Positions 26,248-33,351 of a stretch of DNA of 63,043 nucleotides are shown piece after piece. The notes below the pieces were generated by a model that was given only the letters and a program-made list of their open reading frames with translations, was not told the DNA's origin and made no database searches. Position 1 is the stretch's first letter, and each line of letters opens with the position of its first letter. The translations under genes and the position numbers were made by a program. The DNA is from Paracoccaceae bacterium. Lineage in GTDB: Bacteria > Pseudomonadota > Alphaproteobacteria > Rhodobacterales > Rhodobacteraceae. Location: positions 1-63,043 of the forward strand of contig JABDLJ010000026.1 in NCBI GenBank assembly GCA_013003075.1. The letters run 5' to 3'.

Positions 26248-27248
26248 TGGATTTTCTGACGCTCGTCCAGATCCTTGATTCGACCATTCGCCTGGCGACA
26301 CCGCTGCTGCTGGCCTGTCTGGCCGGGCTCTATTCAGAACGCTCCGGCATCTTCGATATCGGCCTAGAGGGCAAGATGCTCGCGGCGGCCTTCTTTTCGG
26401 GCGCGGTGGCGTTCCAGTACGACAGCGTCTGGATCGGGCTTCTGGCAGGGATCGGCGCATCTATGACGCTTTCGGCGCTGCACGGTGCGGCCTCGATCAC
26501 CTTCCGCGGCAACCAGCTGATTTCCGGCGTGGCGATCAACTTTCTGGCCGCCGGACTGACGGTGGTGATCGCGCAGGACTGGTTCAAGCAGGGCGGCCGC
26601 ACGCCGCCGCTGGAAGGCCCGGCGCGGTTTCAGCCCATCGACTGGCCCGGCGCGCAGGCGATGCGCGCTGATTTCTTGGCGGCGCGCGCCGAAAACCCCG
26701 ATCATTTTAGCCTTAGCCCGATCTATTTCGACCTGATCTCGGGTCATACGATTCTGGTTTATATCGCCATTCTGGCTGTGCCGGCGACGTGGTGGCTGCT
26801 CTTTCGCACCCGCTTTGGCCTGCGCCTGCGCGCCGTGGGCGAGAACCCCGAGGCGGTTGATACCGCCGGTGTGTCGGTGATCGCACTGCGATATGCGGCA
26901 GTGGGCATCTGCGGGATCCTCTGCGGTATCGCGGGCGCATATCTTGCCACCGCGCTGCAGGCGGGCTTTGTGAAAGACATGACGGCCGGGCGCGGTTTTA
27001 TTGCCCTTGCGGCGCTGATCTTCGCCAAGTGGCGGCCTGTGCAGGCGCTTTATGCAACCTTCCTTTTCGGCTTTCTGCAGGCGATCGCGCTGCGGCCCAA
27101 CGCCATCGAGGGGCTCTTGGGATTCAAGGTGCAGGTCCAGCTTCTAGACGCCCTGCCCTATATTCTGACCGTCGTGATCCTGGCCGGATTTGTTGGCAAA
27201 GCGATCCCGCCGCGGGCGGGCGGCGAGCCGTATGTGAAGGAGCGCTAG
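26247..27248 (+). CDS. ABC transporter permease (BMP-type importer, subunit 2)
   Basis: The 333-residue permease starts at ATG 26247, with GGGAGG at 26235-26240 and 6-nt spacing; GTG 26244 is too close to that site. Landmarks are LLACLAGLYSERSGIFDIGLEGKML-type residues, AVGENPEAVDTAGVSV and MTAGRGFIALAALIFAKWRP. It completes the importer. It ends 121 bp before the TauE gene. Confidence 0.94.
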   Translation: MDFLTLVQILDSTIRLATPLLLACLAGLYSERSGIFDIGLEGKMLAAAFFSGAVAFQYDSVWIGLLAGIGASMTLSALHGAASITFRGNQLISGVAINFLAAGLTVVIAQDWFKQGGRTPPLEGPARFQPIDWPGAQAMRADFLAARAENPDHFSLSPIYFDLISGHTILVYIAILAVPATWWLLFRTRFGLRLRAVGENPEAVDTAGVSVIALRYAAVGICGILCGIAGAYLATALQAGFVKDMTAGRGFIALAALIFAKWRPVQALYATFLFGFLQAIALRPNAIEGLLGFKVQVQLLDALPYILTVVILAGFVGKAIPPRAGGEPYVKER

Positions 27249-27251
27249 GCA

Positions 27252-27300
27252 ACTGGACCTATGGAAATTCATCCACTGGACCAGTCCTGACCGGAAATTC
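27252..27300. repeat. Repeated motif pair upstream of a TauE/SafE gene
   Basis: ACTGGACC occurs at 27252-27259 and 27275-27282, and the second copy extends to the palindrome ACTGGACCAGT (27275-27285). GGAAATTC occurs at 27263-27270 and 27293-27300. Two ordered copies of the same motif pair suggest an operator region. Confidence 0.4.
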
Positions 27301-27369
27301 GCCCGAATTTGGGGTACACCTAGAGCGTAACAGTCTTTAAAAGGCAGGGCACCAGACAAGGCCACCCAC

Positions 27370-28287
27370 ATGCAAATCTATCTGCCCATCGCCGAGGTTT
27401 CGGTCAATGCGTTCCTGCTTTTGGGACTGGGCGGCATGGTGGGTATCCTGTCGGGCATGTTCGGGGTCGGCGGCGGCTTTCTGATGACGCCGCTTCTCTT
27501 CTTCATCGGCATCCCGCCCGCAGTGGCGGTCGCAACCGAGGCCAACCAGATCGTTGCCTCGTCCTTTTCCGGTGTGCTGGCGCATCTTCGGCGCAAATCG
27601 GTCGATCTGAGGATGGGGGCGGTGCTTCTTGTCGGCGGCCTGATCGGGGCCGCGCTTGGCGTGCAGGTCTTCAACATGCTGAAAGCGGTCGGCCAGGTCG
27701 ATCTGCTGGTCAAACTTTGCTATGTGCTGTTTCTCGGCGTAATCGGCTCGTTGATGTTCGTCGAAAGCCTCAATGCGATCCGCAAGACCCGCTCGGGCGT
27801 GGTTCCCAAGCGCAAGAAGCACAACTGGGTGCACAACCTGCCCATCAAGATGAAGTTCCGCACTTCGGGGCTTTATATCTCGGTAATCCCGCCGGTCCTG
27901 GTGGGCGTCGCGGTGGGTATCCTGGCCGCGATCATGGGCGTCGGCGGCGGCTTCATCATGGTGCCGGCGATGATCTACCTTCTGGGAATGCCGACGAAGG
28001 TGGTGGTTGGCACTTCACTCTTCCAGATCATCTTCGTGACCGGCTTTACCACGATGCTGCACGCCACGACGAACTTCACCGTCGATGTGGTGCTGGCGGT
28101 CCTGCTGCTGGTCGGCGGCGTGGTGGGCGCGCAGATCGGCACCCAGATCGGCACAAAGCTGAAGGCCGAGCAGCTGCGCATTCTGCTGGCGCTGATGGTG
28201 CTTTTGGTCTGCGGCAAGCTGGCCTTCGATCTGCTGGTGCAACCCAACGAGCTGTTCTCGCTGGGCGGCGCGGGCGGGCATTCATGA
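27370..28287 (+). CDS. TauE/SafE family anion exporter
   Basis: The 305-residue membrane protein has the internal duplication of the TauE/SafE family: GILSGMFGVGGGFLMTPLLF (about 26-45) and GILAAIMGVGGGFIMVPAMI (about 183-202). Relatives export sulfite, sulfoacetate or other C2/organosulfur anions. Its last codons overlap the next gene (ATGA), and that pairing with a TIGR02186 protein is recurrent in this order. Confidence 0.92.
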   Translation: MQIYLPIAEVSVNAFLLLGLGGMVGILSGMFGVGGGFLMTPLLFFIGIPPAVAVATEANQIVASSFSGVLAHLRRKSVDLRMGAVLLVGGLIGAALGVQVFNMLKAVGQVDLLVKLCYVLFLGVIGSLMFVESLNAIRKTRSGVVPKRKKHNWVHNLPIKMKFRTSGLYISVIPPVLVGVAVGILAAIMGVGGGFIMVPAMIYLLGMPTKVVVGTSLFQIIFVTGFTTMLHATTNFTVDVVLAVLLLVGGVVGAQIGTQIGTKLKAEQLRILLALMVLLVCGKLAFDLLVQPNELFSLGGAGGHS

Positions 28288-29045
28288 TCCGGGCCGCGCT
28301 GATTTCGCTGATGCTGGTGCTGGCATGGCCGGCGGCAGGCGAAGAGGTCGTCGCGGGCCTGTCGCAGAACCAGATCTCGATCACCACGAATTTCGATGGC
28401 TCGGAGATCCTGATCTTCGGCGCAGTACGGCGCGAAGAGCCGGTGCCCGAGGGGGCGCCGCTGGAAGTGATCATCACGGTGGCCGGCCCGTCCGAGCCGA
28501 TCGTGGTGCGCCGCAAGGAAAAACGCTTCGGGATCTGGGTAAACGTCGATGCGGTCGAGGTCGATCGCGCGCCGTCCTTTTACGCGGTGGCAACATCCAG
28601 CGACTGGCCTCAGGTGATCCGGGATGTGGAGGATCTGCGCCACAAGGTGTCGATCAGCCGGGCAATCCGCTCGGTCGGAGCGCCCCAGACGGTGGCCGAT
28701 GCGCCAACCTTCACCAACGCACTGATACGGATCCGCAAGGGCTCGGGCCTCTATCAGACCAATATCGGCGCTGTGGATCTGGCCCAGGAAACCCTGTTCA
28801 ACACCCGTGTGACATTGCCTGCCAACCTGACCGAAGGCGACTATGCGGTGCGTTTCCTGCTGACCCGGGGCGGCCAGGTGATCAGCACGCACAATACGGC
28901 GATCTTCGTCCAGAAAGTCGGGCTCGAGCGCTGGCTCTTCAACCTGGCGCATGACCAGCCGCTGATCTATGGGCTGATGTCGCTTGCGATCGCAATCGCG
29001 GCTGGCTGGGCTGCGTCAGCATTTTTCCGCTATCTCAGGGGTTAA
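28284..29045 (+). CDS. TIGR02186 family membrane protein
   Basis: The 253-residue protein has an N-terminal signal (cut after AAG), a long beta-rich periplasmic region beginning EEVVAGLSQNQISITTNFDGSE, and one C-terminal membrane anchor (about 230-248). The family is unassigned but is found next to TauE/SafE exporters, which suggests a partner role in export or in sensing the exported anion. Confidence 0.85.
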   Translation: MIRAALISLMLVLAWPAAGEEVVAGLSQNQISITTNFDGSEILIFGAVRREEPVPEGAPLEVIITVAGPSEPIVVRRKEKRFGIWVNVDAVEVDRAPSFYAVATSSDWPQVIRDVEDLRHKVSISRAIRSVGAPQTVADAPTFTNALIRIRKGSGLYQTNIGAVDLAQETLFNTRVTLPANLTEGDYAVRFLLTRGGQVISTHNTAIFVQKVGLERWLFNLAHDQPLIYGLMSLAIAIAAGWAASAFFRYLRG

Positions 29046-29098
29046 GAGGGCTTGCCCCGGGCGGTTTTCTGCGATTCCAAGTGTTCTTAAATATCGCC

Positions 29099-29130
29099 GC
29101 CGGAGGCATAAAAACTTCTATGCCCCCGGC
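29099..29130. terminator. Hairpin between convergent TIGR02186 and SDR genes
   Basis: GCCGGAGGCATA (29099-29110) pairs with TATGCCCCCGGC (29119-29130), with one A-C mismatch and an 8-nt loop. It lies between convergent genes and probably serves both as a terminator. Confidence 0.6.
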
Positions 29131-29167
29131 AGAGGTATTTGGGGCCAGATGAAACCGGTACCCGCGC

Positions 29168-29917
29168 CTAGCCTCGGCCGATATAAGGCATGTTCGTTGC
29201 CATCACGGTCAGGAACTGAACGTTTGCCGAGGGCGGCATCGCGGCCATGTGAAGCACCGACCGTGCCGCATCTTCCACATCCATTGCCTGCGGCACTTCG
29301 GCACCCTCGGCCCGCGCCTTTTTCTTGATCGCCTCGATGATCGGTGTGCGAGCGTTGCCGATATCGATCTGGCCGCAGGCGATGTCGAAGGGGCGGCCGT
29401 CAAGCGAGAGTGTTTTGGTCAGCCCGGTGATGGCATGCTTGGTGGTTGTGTAGCAAACCGACCCGGGGCGCGGCGAATGGGCCGAGATCGAGCCGTTGTT
29501 GATGATCCGCCCGCCCTGCGGCGATTGCCGACGCATCTGGCCAAAGGCGACGCGGGCGGAGTTGAACATGCCGGTGAGATTGACCGCCACGGCGTCGCTC
29601 CAGTCCTGGAGCGGGATTTCGTCGATATAGCCTTGCGGCGTGAAGATGCCGGCGTTGTTGAAAAGCACGTCCAGCCGGCCCCAGCGCGCCGCGATCTTGT
29701 CTACCGCGCCTTCGATATCGCCGATCCGGGTCACATCGCCCGGAAGAACCAGCGCCTCCCCGGCGTCAGCGACCTCTTGCAGGGCCGCCTCGCCGCGCGC
29801 CAGAAGGCCTACGCGCCAGCCGGCCCTTAGTGCCTGGATGGCGGTTTGCCGGCCGATGCCGGAGCTTGCCCCGGTGATCAGCATGGTCTTGCCCTCGGCG
29901 GCGGCGGCATCTGTCAT
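29168..29917 (-). CDS. SDR family oxidoreductase
   Basis: The 249-residue classical SDR has TGASSGIGR near residue 15, NNAGI, NNGSISAHSPRPGS with the catalytic Ser, and YTTTK as the YxxxK motif. The substrate is not evident. Its ATG overlaps the stop of the helicase gene upstream (ATGA, 29914-29917), so the two are co-translated. Confidence 0.9.
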   Translation of the reverse strand: MTDAAAAEGKTMLITGASSGIGRQTAIQALRAGWRVGLLARGEAALQEVADAGEALVLPGDVTRIGDIEGAVDKIAARWGRLDVLFNNAGIFTPQGYIDEIPLQDWSDAVAVNLTGMFNSARVAFGQMRRQSPQGGRIINNGSISAHSPRPGSVCYTTTKHAITGLTKTLSLDGRPFDIACGQIDIGNARTPIIEAIKKKARAEGAEVPQAMDVEDAARSVLHMAAMPPSANVQFLTVMATNMPYIGRG

Positions 29918-31464
29918 GGGGCGGGATCCTCTTCTTGGCTGGCGAGGGCCAGGGGCGCAGGCTTTGCTGGCAGATCCTCTATGGTGAGCGGATGGGTCGG
30001 GCGCGCCAGCCGGTTGCGCACCACCCAGAACAGACGGTGCTGGGCGCGGGTGATCGCGACATAGGCCAGGCGTTTCCAAAGCGCTATCCCGGCCTCCATC
30101 CGGCCCGAGCGGGCGGCGGCGTAAAGATCGGGCGCGAAGACCTGCACCGCGTCCCATTGCGAGCCTTGCGCCTTGTGGATGGTCACCGCCGCGCCGTGCA
30201 GAAAGGTGGCGCCCATGCGGGCGGCGAAGGGGATGAAGGGCTCTTCCTCGCCTGGCAGTTCGATCTTGATGATCGAAGCCGCCGAAAGCTGCGGATCCTC
30301 GGCGCCGACAAGGTGCAGTCGGGAAAAGCCTGGCTTGCGGCCGGGGCCAAGATAGACCGTCTGCGTGCCCTTGATCAGCCCACGCGCCTCAAGGTCGATG
30401 CGCTTCTTGCGGTGCTTCAGTGGCAGCTCTATCCCGTCGCAGATCAGCGGTTCTCCGGGCAGCAGCTGATCCGGCGGGGCGCTGTGACTGGCGCGGAACG
30501 CCTGGATCAGGCGGATGCGGGTCGCGTTGCGCCAGACCAACACCGGCGATCGGGCCATCATGTCGGCATCGACCCGGGCCGCCATCACCACACGATCGTC
30601 GCGGGCGGCGGCGTCTTCGATCATCCGCTCGAAATCCTGGAACTCCAGCGCGGGGTCGGCCAGCGCGTGGGCCAAATCGAGGATGGGGTTACCCTTGGCC
30701 TGGCGGTGAATGCGCTCAAGCGTGATCTTGCGTCGCGCGGGCAGCCCATCGAACACCATCGCGCCGGACTGATTGACCGGGGCAAGCTGCGCCGGATCGC
30801 CGAAAAGAAGCAGCGTTGGGAAGATCTCCTTCAGGTCCTCGAACTGCTTGTCGTCCAGCATCGAGGCTTCGTCGACGAAACCGATATCAAGCGGGTCTTC
30901 GCGGCGCTTCCAGCCGGTGATGAAATCCGAGCCGCGCAGGCCCGCCGCCGCCAGCGCGCCGGGGATCGAGCGGTTGCTCTGGTAGAAAGCCAGTGCCCGA
31001 TCGAGCGCGATGTCCGTCAGCCCCTCGATTTGCGGGCGCTCTGCGCCGCCGGCCAGCCATTCGGCGACTTTCTCGTACTCGGGGTCGTAGACCGGCGTGT
31101 AGAGAATGCGGTGGATCGTCGTCGCGGGAACGCCGCGCAAGCGCAGCACGCTGGCCGCCTTGTTGGTGGGCGCAAGGATCGCCAGCGTTCGCTTGTCCTT
31201 GCGGCGACGGCTTTCGTAATCACCCGACACGGTCTGGACGCCGGCATCGGCCAGCGCCTCGGCCAGCCGCGCCAGAAGCAGCGTCTTGCCGGTACCGGCG
31301 CGGCCCAGGATCGCCAGCACGCTGGGCTTGGCGCTGGCATCGGGCGTTATCGTTTCCTGCAGAAGATCGACCCCGGCGCTGCGCATCATCTCGGCGACGC
31401 GGTCCCAGGCTTCGGCCTGGTCGTCGGACAGGGCGGGCGGCGCTGGAGAGGGCGTTGCGGGCAT
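29914..31464 (-). CDS. RecD-like ATP-dependent DNA helicase (AAA, superfamily 1)
   Basis: The 516-residue protein is from ATG 31464. It has Walker A LGRAGTGKTLLLARL (near 54), LAPTNKAASVLR (motif Ia), Walker B GFVDEASMLD (motif II), LLFGDPAQLAPV (motif III) and the C-terminal helicase motifs TIHKAQGSQWD and RLAYVAITRAQHRLFWV. It is shorter than RecD of RecBCD and stands alone, with no recB or recC nearby, like single-gene RecD-type helicases. The exact role is unknown. Confidence 0.88.
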   Translation of the reverse strand: MPATPSPAPPALSDDQAEAWDRVAEMMRSAGVDLLQETITPDASAKPSVLAILGRAGTGKTLLLARLAEALADAGVQTVSGDYESRRRKDKRTLAILAPTNKAASVLRLRGVPATTIHRILYTPVYDPEYEKVAEWLAGGAERPQIEGLTDIALDRALAFYQSNRSIPGALAAAGLRGSDFITGWKRREDPLDIGFVDEASMLDDKQFEDLKEIFPTLLLFGDPAQLAPVNQSGAMVFDGLPARRKITLERIHRQAKGNPILDLAHALADPALEFQDFERMIEDAAARDDRVVMAARVDADMMARSPVLVWRNATRIRLIQAFRASHSAPPDQLLPGEPLICDGIELPLKHRKKRIDLEARGLIKGTQTVYLGPGRKPGFSRLHLVGAEDPQLSAASIIKIELPGEEEPFIPFAARMGATFLHGAAVTIHKAQGSQWDAVQVFAPDLYAAARSGRMEAGIALWKRLAYVAITRAQHRLFWVVRNRLARPTHPLTIEDLPAKPAPLALASQEEDPAP

Positions 31465-31528
31465 AGGCGCGACCCTAGCTTGCGCCGCGCCCGTGTTCCA
31501 GCGGTTGTGTAGCCGCGCGTCGCCCTTG

Positions 31529-32161
31529 TCAGGCGGTGGCGGCCAATGGCTCTCGCAGGCCGAAGGCGCGGGCGTACCAGTGGCGCGAGATCGCCTCGGA
31601 CAGACCCGATTTGCGCAGAAGCGGCGCGCGCAGCTCTGGTGCAAAGCTCCAGAGGCCGACGCTGGTGGCCTCGCGGCCGGCGCCCTTGGTACCCAGTATG
31701 GTCGGCGGCCAGCCCAGAAGCCTGTAGATGCGCACCATCCGGGCGTCGAAGACGCCGACGGCGTGCGACAGGTGCTGGCCAAGACCCACCTCAAGCCCGC
31801 CCAGCATCAGCGCCGCCGAGACATTGGGCGCGGCATCGCGCGCCAGGCAAAAGCGGGTGCATTCCCAGATGAAGGGGCTGGCGATATGCACCCCATCGGT
31901 GAGATCGGAGAAGTGATCATTCACCATCGTCTCACCGGTGGTCGGCAAAAACCGCATCGAACCCCCGTGCAGCCCGTCGGGTTTCTGCCAGATCACGTAA
32001 AGCGGGTTCATCGCGTCATAGGCATCGAATTCGAGCCCGTCCTGATTGACCGAGACGTCCCAACCCAGACGGGAATGAAACTGGTCGGCGCGGTCGCTGA
32101 ACGTCGATTTGCGCAGGCGGGGATGCCGGGCAAGCTCGTCGGCGTAAAGATATCGAAGCAT
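31529..32161 (-). CDS. luxI: Acyl-homoserine-lactone synthase (LuxI family)
   Basis: LuxI enzymes make N-acyl-homoserine lactones from SAM and acyl-ACP/CoA. The 210-residue product has the conserved catalytic surface: FSDRADQFHSRLGW (Arg and Trp), LEFDAYDAMNP (Glu/Asp), GGSMRFLPTTG (Arg) and the IWECTRFCL Glu-Arg segment. Start ATG 32161 is favoured with GAGG 9 nt upstream; an in-frame GTG at 32176 is possible. It lies 103 bp downstream of luxR. A strong hairpin abuts its ribosome site. Confidence 0.95.
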   Translation of the reverse strand: MLRYLYADELARHPRLRKSTFSDRADQFHSRLGWDVSVNQDGLEFDAYDAMNPLYVIWQKPDGLHGGSMRFLPTTGETMVNDHFSDLTDGVHIASPFIWECTRFCLARDAAPNVSAALMLGGLEVGLGQHLSHAVGVFDARMVRIYRLLGWPPTILGTKGAGREATSVGLWSFAPELRAPLLRKSGLSEAISRHWYARAFGLREPLAATA

Positions 32162-32173
32162 GTTTGTTAACCT

Positions 32174-32209
32174 CACGTTCCTGAATGCTGCACCGGCATT
32201 GGAAACGTG
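32174..32209 (-). promoter_or_regulatory. Hairpin immediately upstream of the luxI ribosome site
   Basis: In the luxI transcript, CACGTT (32209-32204) pairs with AACGTG (32179-32174), with inner pairs CC/GG and AATGC/GCATT around a 7-nt loop: about 13 pairs with two small bulges. The 3' arm ends against the AGG of the ribosome site (32173-32171). It could be a lux-box-like DNA dyad or a translational control element. Confidence 0.5.
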
Positions 32210-32246
32210 AATTGGTTAATCTGCTCCGTGGAACCCGCGCGCGAAA

Positions 32247-32261
32247 TTAACGCGCGGTTAA
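32247..32261. promoter_or_regulatory. CtrA-type box in the luxR-luxI gap
   Basis: TTAA (32247-32250), CGCGCGG, TTAA (32258-32261) is an exact TTAA-N7-TTAA CtrA consensus, 86-100 bp upstream of the luxI start and just after the luxR stop. The same bases lie in a GC hairpin (AACCCGCGCG at 32232-32241 and CGCGCGGTT at 32251-32259). Confidence 0.6.
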
Positions 32262-32264
32262 GGG

Positions 32265-32978
32265 TCAGACGACGAGCAGCCCCATCGACAGGGCCCGCGC
32301 CAAGGCGTGAGTGGTGTTCATGGCGCCAAGTTTGAAGCGCGCGCTTTCGATATAGACGCGCAAGGTATGTTCAGAAATTGAAAGGCTTTCGGCGGCCTGC
32401 GCCCGGCTGTAGCCGACGGCGAGCATCGTCAGCGTGTCCTTTTCGCGGGGCGAGAGGCTTTGCAGCGACGTGATGTCGGTGCCGCGCTCGATCTCAAGCG
32501 CTTTCTGGTTCACGAAATGCGACATCAGGATCAGATCGCGGGTGCGCGTCTCGGTATATTTGGCCCATTCGTCGTCGTTGCACTGATGGCTGACGGTGAA
32601 GAGCGCAAACTGGCCGCTGGGTCCGCGGATCGGGACCGAAAAACCCTGATTGCCGACGCCGGCATCCTGGGCGCGGCCCATGAACTCGCGCGCTGCCTTG
32701 CCCGACCAGTTGAGATTTTTCCAGTCGACCGGGTGGAAGCGGCGGTAGCAGCCCTGCACCACCGGGTCGATCCGGGCATAGTCTTCGGTCAGGTACTGGT
32801 CCACCCATTCGTCGGAATAGGTCAGCGCGGCATATTGCTCGCCGGTGCTGTTCACAGAATGGTAGACAAGGTGTTCGACCTCGAACGCCTCGCGCAAGGC
32901 GAGGATTTCGCCGTTCAGGTCTTCAAGCGTTTCCGCGCGGTGTATCCGCTCGATACTGGGTTCCAAGGTGCCCGACAT
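32265..32978 (-). CDS. luxR: LuxR-family autoinducer-binding transcriptional regulator
   Basis: The 237-residue protein has an autoinducer-binding domain with the conserved YSDEWVDQYLTEDYARIDPV (Trp, Tyr, Asp contacts for AHL) and a C-terminal GerE-type helix-turn-helix (LSPREKDTLTMLAVGYS, then AAESLSISEHTLRVYIESA). ATG 32978 is chosen because GGGAGGT lies 9 nt upstream; ATG 33005 is an alternative. It overlaps the small upstream gene by 56 bp, and luxI follows. Confidence 0.95.
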   Translation of the reverse strand: MSGTLEPSIERIHRAETLEDLNGEILALREAFEVEHLVYHSVNSTGEQYAALTYSDEWVDQYLTEDYARIDPVVQGCYRRFHPVDWKNLNWSGKAAREFMGRAQDAGVGNQGFSVPIRGPSGQFALFTVSHQCNDDEWAKYTETRTRDLILMSHFVNQKALEIERGTDITSLQSLSPREKDTLTMLAVGYSRAQAAESLSISEHTLRVYIESARFKLGAMNTTHALARALSMGLLVV

Positions 32979-33138
32979 CGCCGAGGGACCTCCCAACTGA
33001 TACAAGTTCGGCCCTGGTCAACTCGCTCGATGCGATATCGGCTGTTTCGGTCAATCGGTCCGCCAGCTCTGGCAACCCGTTTTCCTCGGCAAACCGCTTC
33101 AGATCAGCGATAACGTCCAGGATCCATTCATTTCTCAT
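32923..33138 (-). CDS. Small protein upstream of luxR
   Basis: The 71-residue frame begins MRNEWILDVIADLKRFAEEN, with a mostly helical acidic N-terminus and GAGAG before the ATG. Its 3' end overlaps luxR. The first ~45 residues look like a real conserved helical peptide; the tail simply reads through the luxR start region. The function is unknown. Position suggests it is the first gene of the small-ORF-luxR-luxI unit. Confidence 0.65.
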   Translation of the reverse strand: MRNEWILDVIADLKRFAEENGLPELADRLTETADIASSELTRAELVSVGRSLGDVGHLGTQYRADTPRGNA

Positions 33139-33158
33139 TGGGACTCTCGTTTTGATTG

Positions 33159-33174
33159 GTTAATGATTACTTAA
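33159..33174. promoter_or_regulatory. CtrA-type box upstream of the luxR unit
   Basis: Read on the minus strand, TTAA-GTAATCA-TTAAC is a perfect full CtrA consensus, 21-36 bp upstream of the ATG at 33138. It overlaps a possible -10 (TATTAA, 33176-33171), so a bound regulator could block that promoter. Confidence 0.65.
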
Positions 33175-33181
33175 TACAACC

Positions 33182-33196
33182 TTAGCATGTTGCTAA
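33182..33196. promoter_or_regulatory. Perfect dyad TTAGCA-N3-TGCTAA
   Basis: Two 6-bp arms (33182-33187 and 33191-33196) flank TGT in the AT-rich luxR upstream region. It is a candidate operator, possibly for LuxR itself or another dimeric regulator. The rest of 33197-33351 is AT-rich; apart from a short CGGCA-TTTT-TGCCG dyad I see no gene there. Confidence 0.4.
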
Positions 33197-33351
33197 AAGA
33201 CTGGCTATTCACGAAAATCAACTCCCCATAAATAGCGAGGTTGCGGCATTTTTGCCGAAAATCAGTGAATAATGTGCAAACAGCACAGGCGAAATGCGCC
33301 AGAACAATTCCAGCATTTAACTCAATTTGTTTCAAAGAAAAAGTGAGTTCT

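Noticed and set aside
29935..31512. 525-codon open frame on the plus strand
   Set aside because: Antisense shadow of the RecD-like helicase.
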